Origin: Arthrobacter sp. QXT-31
GTDB lineage: Bacteria; Actinomycetota; Actinomycetes; Actinomycetales; Micrococcaceae
DNA length: 64,000 nucleotides
Assembly: GCF_001969265.1 (NCBI RefSeq)
Contig: NZ_CP019304.1
Coordinates: 992,001 to 1,056,000, forward strand
Reading direction: 5' to 3'
The notes below the pieces were generated by a model, which was not told where the DNA came from, searched no databases, and saw only the letters and a program-made list of their open reading frames with translations. Within the stretch, counting starts at the first letter, position 1; each line of letters begins with the position of its first letter. Both the position numbers and the translations under genes were made by a program. This document shows positions 40,358 through 47,476 of the stretch, in pieces.

Positions 40358-41623
40358 TCAGCGGTCATTCAGCACCTGGCTGACTTCCAGGAAGAACTTC
40401 ACGCCGCCGTCGGTCAGCAGCCGTTGCCGCCAGCGGGTCTCCCGCGCTTCCATCAGATGGAGGCAGCCAAGCGCACGCCTGACGGTTTGGTTGATGTCCG
40501 ATGCCCACGACTCCGGTATTGGGTGGCCGGAGCGGGTCACAAAACCGGCGGCCTCCAGGGCAGCGCGGATCGCTTCCACCTTGCGGTTCCAAGGCGGGGC
40601 GATGCCGGTCAGATGCCAGAACGCGTAGAGCCGGGTGACGAGGTAGACGGCGTCATGTTCCGGCCTGCCGATCTTGTCGATGACAAGATCCCACAGGTCC
40701 GCCGGCCGCTCCAGGGCCCGCCTGCCGGCGGTTGTCAGCACCAGCCGGCCCTTCAGCTTCCTGAGCAGCCGCCACCTGATGACGTGCTCCCGGAGCTCCA
40801 TGACAGTTACCGCATGCGCCTCCCGGTTCGCCTTGCCCATCACCATGTTGCTCCAGCCGAGTTCCTCTATGGCCCGCAGCACCATGGCCGGTTTCAAGTA
40901 GCCGTCCTTGGTGAGTTCCACGCCGTCGGGCGACGCCTGCTCCAGCAGCCAGCGGACCGGCCGCAGCACGGCATCGCGGTCCTCGTCCGTGAGCGGCTGG
41001 GGCCACCACTGAAGGCTGAGGTTCCGCAGCTTGCGGTTTACGCTCTGGACGTCAAAGGCTGACGCGTCGAATTGGCGGCCGCTCTGGCCGGTCAGCTGAA
41101 AGACCCAGCTGTCCGCGTCCGCGTACTCGGCATGGTTCCTGTCCGCCAGGATCTGCACCAGCCGCGTGTAGCCCGCCGCACCGCCCGAATCTTCCACGGG
41201 ACCCCGGCTTGCACCCTCCAGGCAGACCAACTCGCCGGCAGCAAGGTCGACGGCGCCCAGAAGTTCCACCTCATGCGTCCAGCAGTCACCAAAGTCGTAC
41301 TCGTACTCAATGCGGGACCTTCCCGGCTGTTTCGCGTCCAGAAGGTCCGAAAGCACGACGCCGGAAACCGCCGCGGCCTCAGCTTCTTCCGTTTCGTAGT
41401 CCGGCCCGGCGAGAACCGCTGGCTTGCCTTTTCGGTCCACGTACCGGATGCCGTAGAGGTGCCGGTCCTCCCAGCCGAAGGCCGCCTGGACAGCGAGATG
41501 GAATTGGGGAACAGTCAGGTCCGCCGGCAGCTGAAGCCTGCGCCAGATCTCCGGGTCGGTGCCCTGAATACTGACGCGCAGGTCGAAGGCGGGGACGGCG
41601 TCGGTGGAGTGCATGATGGCCAT
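40358..41623 (-). CDS. Plasmid pRiA4b ORF-3-like family protein
   Basis: About 421 residues. The N-terminal 190 residues match the pRiA4b ORF-3 domain: FDLRVSIQGTDPEIWRRLQLPADLTVPQFHLAVQAAFGWEDRHLYGI, SRIEYEYDFGDCWTHEVELL, and CLEGASRGPVEDSGGAAGY. The C-terminal half (ELTKDGYLKPAMVLRAIEELGW; VIRWRLLRKLKGRLVLTTAGRRAL) looks like a winged-helix-type region often fused to this domain. The biochemical role of the family is not established. The ATG at 41623 is preferred over TTG 41638 and ATG 41614 because GGA precedes it; this is uncertain. It ends convergently with the BTAD gene. Confidence 0.82.
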   Translation of the reverse strand: MAIMHSTDAVPAFDLRVSIQGTDPEIWRRLQLPADLTVPQFHLAVQAAFGWEDRHLYGIRYVDRKGKPAVLAGPDYETEEAEAAAVSGVVLSDLLDAKQPGRSRIEYEYDFGDCWTHEVELLGAVDLAAGELVCLEGASRGPVEDSGGAAGYTRLVQILADRNHAEYADADSWVFQLTGQSGRQFDASAFDVQSVNRKLRNLSLQWWPQPLTDEDRDAVLRPVRWLLEQASPDGVELTKDGYLKPAMVLRAIEELGWSNMVMGKANREAHAVTVMELREHVIRWRLLRKLKGRLVLTTAGRRALERPADLWDLVIDKIGRPEHDAVYLVTRLYAFWHLTGIAPPWNRKVEAIRAALEAAGFVTRSGHPIPESWASDINQTVRRALGCLHLMEARETRWRQRLLTDGGVKFFLEVSQVLNDR

Positions 41624-41642
41624 TGTTCCATCGACCAACGAA

Positions 41643-41673
41643 AACAGGGCCCGCCAAAATTGGCGGACCCTGT
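41643..41673 (-). terminator. Intrinsic terminator of the cold-shock gene
   Basis: On the minus strand AACAGGGTCCGCCA pairs with TGGCGGGCCCTGTT (one G-T type mismatch) around an AATTTT-containing loop and is followed by a T-rich run. It lies 30 bases beyond the cold-shock stop codon and immediately before the next minus-strand gene. Confidence 0.8.
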
Positions 41674-41705
41674 TCGGAACCTAACGGTCCGGGAACTCTA
41701 GGAAA

Positions 41706-41909
41706 TTAGAGAGCCTGGATGTTCACGGCCTGGGGACCCTTGGGGCCCTGCTCGGTTTCGAAGGAAACCTTCTGGTTCTCTTCGAGGGAGCGGAAGCCGG
41801 AGGAGTTGATCGCGGAGTAGTGCGCGAAAACGTCCTGGGAAGAGTCGTCCGGGGAGATGAAGCCGAAGCCCTTTTCAGCGTTAAACCATTTGACGGTGCC
41901 AGTAGCCAT
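41706..41909 (-). CDS. CspA-family cold-shock protein
   Basis: The 67-residue single cold-shock domain has [22 protein letters not shown] with RNP1 (KGFGFI) and DVFAHYSAI as RNP2, and ends NIQAL. These proteins bind single-stranded RNA/DNA and unfold mRNA structures in the cytosol. The length is exactly that of the actinobacterial family. The gap upstream is 237 bases, consistent with the long leader usual for cold-shock mRNAs. Confidence 0.95.
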   Translation of the reverse strand: MATGTVKWFNAEKGFGFISPDDSSQDVFAHYSAINSSGFRSLEENQKVSFETEQGPKGPQAVNIQAL

Positions 41910-42146
41910 TATTTTTGTCCTTCGTGAAGGTGGAGGAAAAGTCCCGACTTTCGGGCCCTCCGGTGTGGGGTGTTCAAAACCGCTACTTCAGAAGAACGCG
42001 GACTTCCGACCGCGCGTACTGCCTGAACTACACAATGCAAACACAACAACGTCATCCACTCTACACGAGATCCCCCGTGCCCCTCGCCAAACTTGCAGGA
42101 ACAACCTTTCGGCCAGCTATGGAACAGCCGCAGCGCGGGCGAAAAG
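41910..42146 (-). promoter_or_regulatory. Leader/promoter region of the cold-shock gene
   Basis: This 237-base gap between the cold-shock start and the 3' end of the fusion gene upstream is AT-richer than its flanks (especially 42030-42110). GAAGGAC before the ATG is the ribosome site. Cold-shock genes usually have a long structured 5' leader, and this length permits one; I could not assign a specific fold. Confidence 0.4.
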
Positions 42147-43445
42147 TCAGAGGTACTGCGTGAACCACTCGGCGGCCAACTCGGCTGCCTTGGCGAGGGT
42201 TCCCGGTTCTTCAAAGAGGTGCGTGGCCCCCGGGATGATCTCCAGACGGGTGGGCGCGTCCATGAGCGCCATGGCCTGGCGGTTCAGGCCGAGGACCTGG
42301 GAGTCAGCTCCGCCGACAATCAACAGGGTGGGGGCACGCACCGCGGCAAGCTTCTCGCCGGCCAGATCCGGACGGCCCCCGCGGGAAACGACGGCGGCCA
42401 CCTGCGCATCGGCTTCAGCCGCGGCCCACAGGGCGGCGCCTGCTCCTGTGCTGGACCCGAAATAGCCGATCCGGCTCGACGACGTGTCCTGCCTCGCGCC
42501 CAGCCACCGGCTTGCAGTCGCGAGGCGCGCGGCGAGCAGGGCAATGTTGAACACGTTTGCGCGGTCCGGTTCCTCGGCCGGCGTAAGCAGATCAAGCAGC
42601 AGCGTGCCCAGGCCGGCGTCATGGAGGACCGACGCCACGTACCGGTTACGGGGGCTGTGACGGCTGCTGCCGCTGCCGTGGGCGAAGACGACGACGGCCT
42701 CACAGGGTGAGGGCAGGTGCAGGCTGCCGCGGAGCCGGACCTCTCCGCAGGGTATGTCCACTTCCTCCTCGATTCCGGCATCCCCCGCTGCCTGAAGAGG
42801 CCGGCGCGGTGGCCGGGCCGCGGCGTCGAGCATCCGCAGAACCTCTTCGTCCTCCGTCGGCGCGAAGTCACGGTAGTAATAGCCCACGGAGTGGAACATC
42901 GTGGCCGGCACCAGGCACACGACGTCGTCCGGTTCAGTAAGCGAGGCGAGCACCCGGGCGGGAGCAACAGGCACGGCCAGGATCACCTTTGCCGCGCCGA
43001 GTTGCCTGGCCCTTTCGCATGCTGCGCGCGCCGTCGAGCCGGTGGCCAGGCCGTCGTCGACGATGATGGCCGTGACGCCGTGCAAGTCACTGTGCGTCCG
43101 CCCTCGGCGATACCTGGCCAGCCAGCTTTCCAGAAGCTTCCGCTCCTTGCGTTCGACTGCTCCCACATCCCGTTCAGTGAGCCGGTATGTGGCGATCACG
43201 CGCTGATCAAGTACCCGGGTGCTTCCCTCTCCGATGGCCCCCATGGCAACCTCGGGCTGGAACGGAACCCCCAGTTTCCGCACAACAATCACATCCAGCG
43301 GGGCATCGAGTGCTTTCGCCACCTCGACGGCAACCGGAACACCGCCGCGGGGCAACCCCAGCACCACCGTCTCCTGGCCCCGCAGCCCGGCCAGCCTGTC
43401 TCCCAGCCGCCGGCCGGCATCGGCCCTGTCCAGGAACTCGAACAT
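42147..43445 (-). CDS. Phosphoribosyltransferase - dienelactone-hydrolase-like alpha/beta hydrolase fusion
   Basis: The 432-residue fusion starts at 43445 (MFEFLDRADAGRRL) after AAGGGAGG. Residues 1-210 are a type I phosphoribosyltransferase: LGLPRGGVPVA (30-39) and the PRPP motif VTAIIVDDGLATGST (124-138). Residues 225-432 are an alpha/beta hydrolase: oxyanion region VVFAHGSGSS, nucleophile Ser332 in GSSTG, Asp381 (VGGADS) and His409 (GATHLFEE). The fusion is known in actinobacteria and proteobacteria, but its reaction is uncharacterised. The neighbours give no pathway. The longer upstream frame (to 43502) has no ribosome site. Confidence 0.85.
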   Translation of the reverse strand: MFEFLDRADAGRRLGDRLAGLRGQETVVLGLPRGGVPVAVEVAKALDAPLDVIVVRKLGVPFQPEVAMGAIGEGSTRVLDQRVIATYRLTERDVGAVERKERKLLESWLARYRRGRTHSDLHGVTAIIVDDGLATGSTARAACERARQLGAAKVILAVPVAPARVLASLTEPDDVVCLVPATMFHSVGYYYRDFAPTEDEEVLRMLDAAARPPRRPLQAAGDAGIEEEVDIPCGEVRLRGSLHLPSPCEAVVVFAHGSGSSRHSPRNRYVASVLHDAGLGTLLLDLLTPAEEPDRANVFNIALLAARLATASRWLGARQDTSSSRIGYFGSSTGAGAALWAAAEADAQVAAVVSRGGRPDLAGEKLAAVRAPTLLIVGGADSQVLGLNRQAMALMDAPTRLEIIPGATHLFEEPGTLAKAAELAAEWFTQYL

Positions 43446-43573
43446 CGAGGTGATCCCTCCCTTCAGAGGCGGCAACGCGAGTAACATCACCAGCACCAGC
43501 AATTCCAGTCAACGCCCTTCCGCCAATGCCTTCAAGGGAAGATCTGGAAGCCGGCCCTACCGGAGGGGGAACC

Positions 43574-43951
43574 ATGGAAATGCCCAAAGCCACCGAGGCC
43601 GACAAGGAGCGCTTCCGGGCCGCGCTGCCGCCGGATCCCGAGGTGGTGGTGAAGCCGATGTTCGGGAACCTGGGCGCGTTCGTCAACGGCAACATGTTCG
43701 CCGGGCTGTTCGGGCCGACCATCGGAGTCAAGCTCTCGGACGAGGACCGTGAAATGCTCGAGTCGTCGGAGCGGACTGTGCCGTTCGGCCCTGCGGAGCG
43801 TCCGATGGGCGGCTATACGGGGCTGCCTGAAGTCTGGAACGAAGAGGGCGACGGCGACACCACGCGGGCCAGGGCCTGGGTAACCAAGGCCTTCAATTTC
43901 GTGGCAGGGCTGCCGCCCAAGGAACCGAAGGCCAAGGCCTCCAAAAAGTAA
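43574..43951 (+). CDS. TfoX/Sxy N-terminal-domain-like protein
   Basis: The 125-residue protein starts at 43574 after GGAGGGGG. The core PDPEVVVKPMFGNLGAFVNGNMFAGLFGPTIGVKLSDEDREML and FGPAERPMGGYTGLPEVW matches the TfoX N-terminal domain family (PMFGxxG and a short beta sheet). In proteobacteria TfoX/Sxy regulates competence; actinobacterial stand-alone domains have unknown roles. A lysine-rich tail (KEPKAKASKK) follows. It is convergent with the membrane-anchored protein gene at 43957. Confidence 0.78.
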   Translation: MEMPKATEADKERFRAALPPDPEVVVKPMFGNLGAFVNGNMFAGLFGPTIGVKLSDEDREMLESSERTVPFGPAERPMGGYTGLPEVWNEEGDGDTTRARAWVTKAFNFVAGLPPKEPKAKASKK

Positions 43952-43956
43952 CGGAG

Positions 43957-44694
43957 CTAAGGCTGGACCACGTCCACGAGTTCTGAGCGGCTGCCGGTCT
44001 CCAGGTCCTCCGTCAGGACCAGCGAGCGGACCTCGGGGCAGTAGTACTTGTGCTCCCGCGCGTTCTTCTCCAGCGGCGTCCAGTCGAGGACCTTCACACA
44101 GTCGGTGTATTTGCGGGCCTTGGTGGTGACGGCCTGGCCGGTGGCGATGGTGTCCCTCATGTCCTCCGCGTTATTGATGTAAAACTCCTGGCGGTAAGAA
44201 TCGCCAACACGCTGGTCGGCCTTCATCCAAATGCCGGCTTTCGCCCCGTCCTTTCCGTGCAGGAAGCTGCCCGCGTGGTGGATCAGGATCCCGTTCCAGT
44301 AGTTGTTCACGTCCTCCCCGAAGTACCACACGTCCCCGTTTTTATGCTGCGCCAGGTAATCCCTGGTCTCCTCTACCAGCTGGCCGTTCTTGTACTCCTT
44401 GTCCAGATAGACCACCGTCTCGAAGCCCTCGATCTGCATCTTCTCCGGCAGGATCTCGATCTCGATCCGCTCGGTGACTCTGCCTCCCGCCGTCGTCTCA
44501 TACGTCATCTTCTTGCCGACAGGGAGGGCGAAGTACTTGTTGGTGATGTCGGTGGTGAAATCCGCAGGACTGATCTGCGGGTTGTACTCCCCGGCCCTGC
44601 TTCTTTTGATGTTGTCGTTGTAAAAAAAGACCGCCCCGCCGGCAACCAGCAGCAGGACGAGAACACCGAGGAATATTTTGGTTCGCAATAACAT
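43957..44694 (-). CDS. Membrane-anchored extracytoplasmic hypothetical protein
   Basis: The 245-residue protein has an N-terminal anchor (LRTKIFLGVLVLLLVAGGAVFFY, residues 3-25) and a long extracytoplasmic beta-rich domain: FALPVGKKMTYETTAGGRVTERIEIE, VWYFGEDVNNYWNG, AGSFLHGKDGAKAGIWMKADQRVGDSYRQEFY, CVKVLDWTPLEKNAREHKYYCPEV. The fold, with a central GIWM strand and two conserved Cys, resembles actinobacterial secreted proteins of unknown function. Lysine- and AT-richer codon use sets it apart from its neighbours. No signal-peptidase site is evident, so it is probably tethered. Confidence 0.65.
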   Translation of the reverse strand: MLLRTKIFLGVLVLLLVAGGAVFFYNDNIKRSRAGEYNPQISPADFTTDITNKYFALPVGKKMTYETTAGGRVTERIEIEILPEKMQIEGFETVVYLDKEYKNGQLVEETRDYLAQHKNGDVWYFGEDVNNYWNGILIHHAGSFLHGKDGAKAGIWMKADQRVGDSYRQEFYINNAEDMRDTIATGQAVTTKARKYTDCVKVLDWTPLEKNAREHKYYCPEVRSLVLTEDLETGSRSELVDVVQP

Positions 44695-44872
44695 GACCTT
44701 TTCCCACTCCTTCTGAGTAGAAATTCCTATAAAGGGTCAGAGCACCGTTGCTTGCCCATGGCCATGGAAAAAAGGTAGTGCAGCCCGCCCGGAACCAGAA
44801 GACCCCAATGCGGACACCTCCAAGGCCACGATCGCGGCCTGTCCCGAGGCCCTTGCCTGCCACTCGCGGACA

Positions 44873-44901
44873 TTCTAAAATTAGATAACTTATTTTTAGA
44901 A
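44873..44901. promoter_or_regulatory. AT-rich inverted repeat upstream of the leader ORF and membrane gene
   Basis: TTCTAAAA (44873-44880) and TTTTAGAA (44894-44901) form an inverted repeat with a 13-base AT-rich spacer in otherwise GC-rich DNA. It lies just before the ribosome site at about 44900 and could be an operator or promoter element. Confidence 0.5.
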
Positions 44902-44909
44902 GGTGCGCC

Positions 44910-44960
44910 ATGGAACAGGCACAAGCACGCCGCACCGGCAAGCAGCAGGGCGGCGGTTGA
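44910..44960 (+). CDS. Leader mini-ORF (16 aa), probably coupled to the downstream membrane gene
   Basis: ATG at 44910, with GAAGG five to six bases upstream, opens a 16-codon frame MEQAQARRTGKQQGGG that ends at TGA 44958-44960, one base before the ATG of the next gene. The next gene has no clear ribosome site of its own, so translation may depend on re-initiation after this peptide. The composition is polar and basic. No attenuator-like run of a single amino acid is seen. Confidence 0.45.
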   Translation: MEQAQARRTGKQQGGG

Positions 44961-44961
44961 G

Positions 44962-45438
44962 ATGGACTGGCAAGGCTGGGCGCTGTTTGGGCTCCTCGCC
45001 ACCACTGCGCTGACCGCGGTGCTGATCGCGTGCCAGATGGCCGGCTGGACAAGGCTCGACCTGCCGCTGGTCCTGGGCAGCCTCGTGACGCCGGATCCGG
45101 ACAAGGCGCGTGTCGCCGGGTTCTTCATCCACCTCGCGGCCGGGCAGGTCTTCGCGCTCGGCTACGCGGCGGTTTTCGCTCTGCTGGGCCGAGCCACGTG
45201 GTGGATCGGCGCACTGCTGGGCCTCCTGCACGTCGCCGTCGCGCTGACCGTCATCCTGCCCCTGCTGCCGGGCATTCATCCGAGGATGGCCAGCACCAGG
45301 GCCGGCCCGGCCAGCCGTTCAGCCCTCGAACCGCCGGGCCTGCTCGGCCTGAACTACGGGATCCAGACTCCGGCAGTAGCCGTGGCGGCCCACCTGGTGT
45401 ACGGCTCGCTGCTCGGACTGCTCCTCACCGCTGGCTGA
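44962..45438 (+). CDS. Integral membrane hypothetical protein (four helices)
   Basis: The 158-residue protein has hydrophobic helices at about residues 6-26 (LFGLLATTALTAVLIACQM), 52-75 (FFIHLAAGQVFALGYAAVFAL), 79-102 (WWIGALLGLLHVAVALTVIL) and 138-157 (AVAVAAHLVYGSLLGLLL). Between helices 3 and 4 is an RMASTRAGPASR loop. The profile suits a small polytopic membrane protein of unknown function, similar in kind to other actinobacterial uncharacterised membrane proteins. It precedes the GH15 gene by 20 bases on the same strand. Confidence 0.65.
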   Translation: MDWQGWALFGLLATTALTAVLIACQMAGWTRLDLPLVLGSLVTPDPDKARVAGFFIHLAAGQVFALGYAAVFALLGRATWWIGALLGLLHVAVALTVILPLLPGIHPRMASTRAGPASRSALEPPGLLGLNYGIQTPAVAVAAHLVYGSLLGLLLTAG

Positions 45439-45458
45439 CAGGGAGAAGGTGAAGCCAC

Positions 45459-47294
45459 GTGGAAACCAGGATGCACTCCCCCGCCCTGGAGGACTACGGG
45501 CTGCTGGGCGACACGCGGACTGCCGCGCTGGTCTCGGCCGACGGCGGCATCGACTGGCTCTGCGCGCCCACCTTCGACGGCGATCCCGTCTTCGGCGCGC
45601 TGCTCGGCGGCGCCGAAGCCGGCACCTTCCGCGCCGGCCCCGCCTTCCCCGCCGAACGCCTCGTCCGCCGGTACCGGCCGCACACGGCGACGCTCGAAAC
45701 GGTCTGGGCCGCGGACGGGGGAACACTGACCCTCACCGAAGCGATGGTGGCCGAGGTGTCGGGCCGCCTGCTGCCCACCACCCTCCTGATCCGGCGGCTG
45801 GAGGCCGACGGCGCACCGGTACGGGCCGCCGTCGACTTTAACCCCCGGTTCGGCGAGCGCCATCTGCGCCCCCGCGTCCGGAGGGGGCGGCATCTGGTCT
45901 GCGAATGGGGCGCCCTGGCCATGTCACTCGGCTGCAGCGGCGGGTTGCGGGTTGAGCCGGGTACGACGGCGGAACTCACCGTTGAGCCCGGCCGTCCCGT
46001 GGTGATGGTGCTTGGGTTGGCATATACGGAACCGCTGATCTGGGTGGATCCGGAGACCGCGTGGGACCTGGTGGAAGCCGATGAGGACCGCTGGCGGGAG
46101 TGGACGTCGGGCATCAGCCGGGACGTTCCGTTCCGTGAACCGGTGCTGCGGAGCCTGCTGACGCTGAAGCTGCTGACCTACTCCCCCTCGGGAGCACCGG
46201 TGGCCGCCCCTACCACGTCACTGCCGGAGGACCCGGGCGGCATCCGCAACTGGGACTACAGGTACGCCTGGCCGCGGGATGCCAGCATCGGCATCGCCGC
46301 GTTCCTTGGCCTCGGCAAGGATGCCGAGGCACTGAACTTCCTGAACTGGCTCCTGCACGCCAGCAGGCTGGAGCGGCCCCGGCTGCCGGCCCTGCTCACC
46401 CTGACCGGCGGGCATGTCCCCCGCGAGCGCACGCTGGAGAACTGGCCGGGCTACGCGGACAGCTCTCCGGTGCGGGCGGGCAACGGGGCCGCGCACCAGC
46501 ATCAGCTGGACGGCTACGGCTGGGTGCTCGACGCCGCGTGGAACCTCGTGCGGCAGGGGCGGCGCCTGAACTCGGAGACGTGGCGGGCGATGCGCAGCTT
46601 CACGGATCTGGTGGCGCGGCGGTGGCCGGAACCGGACGCGGGCATCTGGGAAATCAGGGCCGATGCCGCGCACCATGTGCATTCGAAGATCATGGGCTGG
46701 CTCGCCCTTGACCGGGCACTGCGGATTGCCGAAACCCACCGCATCAGCGCCCGGCGGCGGCGCCGGTGGGAGACGGCACGAAGCGAGCTCACAGCCGACA
46801 TCAGGGCGCAGGGATTCGACGCCGCCCGGAACACATACACGCGCTCCTACGGATCGGCCGATCTCGACTCGGCCCTGCTGATCCTGCCCGTGACCGGCTT
46901 CGAGGATTCCGGCTCTCCGCGGCTGCGGGGGACGGTGGATGCGGTGTGGGTTGAGTTGTCGGCCGGCTACCCCTTCCTCTACCGCTACCCGCCCGGCCAG
47001 GACGGGTTGCCCGGTGATGAAGGAGCTTTCCTGCCGTGTTCCTTCTGGCTGGCCCAGGCCCTCGCCCTGACGGGACGGGCAGCCGAGGCTGCGGAACTGT
47101 TCGAGTCGCTGCTGGGCTACGCCGGTCCGCTGGGCCTGTTCAGCGAGGAAGCCGATCCCGCCACCGGAACGCTCCTCGGCAACTATCCGCAGGCGATGAC
47201 GCACGCCGCGCTGGTCCAGGCGGCGCTGGCCCTCCGCGACGCCTCCCACCAGCTGGCGCCCCTCCCGCAGGCCGCGGGCCCGAAGGAAGCCTGA
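45459..47294 (+). CDS. GH15-family glucoamylase/trehalase-like glycoside hydrolase
   Basis: The 611-residue cytosolic-type protein has an N-terminal beta domain (LEDYGLLGDTRTAALVSADGGIDWLCAPTFD, residues 10-40) and a GH15 (alpha/alpha)6 barrel with NWDYRYAWPRDASI (264-277), GIWEIR with probable general acid Glu398, and KIMGWLALDRAL. In actinobacteria this layout is found in trehalases and glucoamylase-type alpha-glucosidases. No signal peptide is seen. It begins 20 bases after the membrane gene, so they may be co-transcribed. The substrate cannot be fixed from sequence. Confidence 0.88.
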   Translation: METRMHSPALEDYGLLGDTRTAALVSADGGIDWLCAPTFDGDPVFGALLGGAEAGTFRAGPAFPAERLVRRYRPHTATLETVWAADGGTLTLTEAMVAEVSGRLLPTTLLIRRLEADGAPVRAAVDFNPRFGERHLRPRVRRGRHLVCEWGALAMSLGCSGGLRVEPGTTAELTVEPGRPVVMVLGLAYTEPLIWVDPETAWDLVEADEDRWREWTSGISRDVPFREPVLRSLLTLKLLTYSPSGAPVAAPTTSLPEDPGGIRNWDYRYAWPRDASIGIAAFLGLGKDAEALNFLNWLLHASRLERPRLPALLTLTGGHVPRERTLENWPGYADSSPVRAGNGAAHQHQLDGYGWVLDAAWNLVRQGRRLNSETWRAMRSFTDLVARRWPEPDAGIWEIRADAAHHVHSKIMGWLALDRALRIAETHRISARRRRRWETARSELTADIRAQGFDAARNTYTRSYGSADLDSALLILPVTGFEDSGSPRLRGTVDAVWVELSAGYPFLYRYPPGQDGLPGDEGAFLPCSFWLAQALALTGRAAEAAELFESLLGYAGPLGLFSEEADPATGTLLGNYPQAMTHAALVQAALALRDASHQLAPLPQAAGPKEA

Positions 47295-47476
47295 CTCCTC
47301 CACCGGCACAGCCCTGACGGGAATTTTCGGGGTGAGCCCCCCGCAAAAGGGGGAACCGTCTATCGGATCCTAGGAAAATCCCAACGTCCGGGCGGCAGGC
47401 TCGGCGTGGGGGGCATCAACTACACAAACGCACCATGCGCCCCTCGGACAGGACATTTACCATCAGGGGGGACATC

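Noticed and set aside
43446..43470. Leader of the phosphoribosyltransferase fusion contains GGATCACCTC, identical to the end of 16S rRNA
   Set aside because: A 10-base match in GC-rich DNA is likely chance; the nearby AAGGGAGG is the working ribosome site.
47300..47476. Possible riboswitch (c-di-AMP type) in the leader of the giant surface protein
   Set aside because: GGGGTGAG and GGGGGAACC fragments are present but the order and the remaining conserved parts of the ydaO consensus are missing; a covariance search would be needed.
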